This document shows, piece after piece, positions 5,461 to 6,046 of a stretch of 6,046 bases of DNA. The position numbers were made by a program, and so were the translations under genes. This stretch comes from JBCDCU01 sp039180865 (GTDB taxonomy: Bacteria > Pseudomonadota > Alphaproteobacteria > Rhizobiales > JACESI01): contig JBCDCZ010000280.1 of assembly GCA_039180865.1 (NCBI GenBank), positions 1 through 6,046 on the forward strand, written 5' to 3'. Numbering within the stretch: position 1 is the first letter of the stretch; every line of letters begins with the position of its first letter. The notes below the pieces were generated by a model. That model was not told the DNA's origin. It saw only the letters and a list, made by a program, of their open reading frames with translations, and ran no database searches.

Positions 5461-6046
5461 CACGGCGCTGCCTTTCCGTGCTGCTTGCCAGAAAAACGCT
5501 CGAGTGTTTTTTGAAGCGTTCCCACAATGCCATCCGGCGCGATGATGACGACGAAGATGATCAGAAGACCGAGTGTCATGCGCCAATATTCAAAGCGCGT
5601 GAGGATGTCCTTGACGTATTCGAGCGAGGCACCACCGACGACCGCGCCTGAGAGGGTTTTCACGCCGCCAAGAAACACGACGATGATCGCATCGAACGAC
5701 CGGGCAATTTCGAGTTCGCTGGGAAAGATGCTTCCTTTTGAAAAGACGAAGAGTGCGCCGGAAAGGCCAGCCATTGCGCCTGCAAAGGTGAACGCTGCCC
5801 ATTGGACGCGCTTTACGTCGATCCCTGTCGCTTCGGCCTTCTTCGCTGAATCGCGGGCGGCTCTGAGCGCATATCCAAAGGGTGAATGGGCGACATGGCG
5901 AAGAAGAAGGATCCCGCCAACGCCGAGGAGGAGCGTGAAATAATAATAGGTTGTTGTGCCGTTGAGCCAGTCCGACGGCCAAAGGTCGACAATCCCGTCA
6001 TCACCACCGGTGACTTCCGTCCATTGATAAACCAGTGACCAGAGAA
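5460..6046 (-). CDS. livM: LivM, permease subunit of a branched-chain-amino-acid/amide-type ABC importer (partial, N-terminus off the right edge)
   Basis: The frame is open from the right edge to TGA 5462-5460, giving the C-terminal 194 residues; full LivM proteins are about 320-420 residues. Family landmarks are clear: GGDDGI (14-19), SPFGYALRAARDS (54-66) with EATGIDV (71-77), the cytoplasmic loop that contacts the ATPases, then AFTFAGAMAGLSGAL (84-98) and LGGVKTLSGAVVGG (about 125-138). Hydrophobic membrane segments lie at about 33-50, 82-102, 117-143 and 162-178. An internal ATG at 5774 is not the start, because conserved LivM sequence continues unbroken upstream of it. The protein is one half of the inner-membrane pore. 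The other half (LivH) and the periplasmic binding protein are not in the window and probably lie to the right. The stop overlaps the livG ATG by one base. Confidence 0.93.
   Translation of the reverse strand, partial: LWSLVYQWTEVTGGDDGIVDLWPSDWLNGTTTYYYFTLLLGVGGILLLRHVAHSPFGYALRAARDSAKKAEATGIDVKRVQWAAFTFAGAMAGLSGALFVFSKGSIFPSELEIARSFDAIIVVFLGGVKTLSGAVVGGASLEYVKDILTRFEYWRMTLGLLIIFVVIIAPDGIVGTLQKTLERFSGKQHGKAAP

Noticed and set aside
4697..5533. Minus-strand open frame of 278 codons in another frame across livG
   Set aside because: It is a low-complexity Arg/Ser/Gly-rich frame-shifted shadow of livG, which has full ABC motifs.
5461..5586. A 42-residue N-terminal extension of LivG
   Set aside because: It reads through the end of livM in another frame and does not resemble LivG N-termini; ATG 5460 with stop-start overlap is preferred.
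5460..5774. A short stand-alone 104-residue LivM-like gene starting at 5774
   Set aside because: The same frame stays open to the window edge and encodes conserved LivM sequence, so the ATG is internal.

Overview
The window looks like a piece of an alphaproteobacterial chromosome from a purple, bacteriochlorophyll-making anoxygenic phototroph. Three things support this: the bchE-bchJ gene pair, a textbook PpsR/CrtJ-type operator (TGT-N12-ACA) overlapping an FNR-type site in front of bchE, and moderately GC-rich codon use. bchE encodes the oxygen-independent cyclase of bacteriochlorophyll synthesis, so the organism is probably able to grow phototrophically at low or no oxygen. The genus cannot be named from the sequence.

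Layout, left to right. (1) Positions 1-2134, minus strand: bchJ, running off the left edge, preceded by complete bchE. They are separated by 2 nt and appear translationally coupled. A near-perfect 26-bp inverted repeat occupies exactly the first 61 bases, inside the bchJ reading frame. (2) 2135-2296: the bchE control region, with a strong ribosome binding site and a composite oxygen/redox operator. (3) 2297-2713, minus strand: a DUF427-family protein of unknown function. (4) 2714-2968: a divergent intergenic region, AT-rich in its right half, in which I see no strong motif. (5) 2969-3955, plus strand: an acidic, internally duplicated helical protein with TerB-like 'DG' loops, function unknown. 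(6) 3983-6046, minus strand: livM (N-terminus beyond the right edge), livG and livF. These are the membrane and ATPase subunits of a branched-chain-amino-acid/amide-type (HAAT) ABC importer, with start/stop overlaps at both junctions. The second permease (LivH) and binding protein (LivK) are not in the window and would be expected further right.

How the parts work together: bchE and bchJ form one oxygen-regulated pigment-synthesis transcription unit, and livMGF is an independent uptake operon. The DUF427 and TerB-like genes between them have no demonstrable tie to either. No tRNA, rRNA, transposase, integrase or CRISPR array was seen. The most interesting sequence-level signals are the edge inverted repeat, the overlapping PpsR/FNR operator and the four-module duplicated protein. 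I do not see convincing evidence of a wholly new system.
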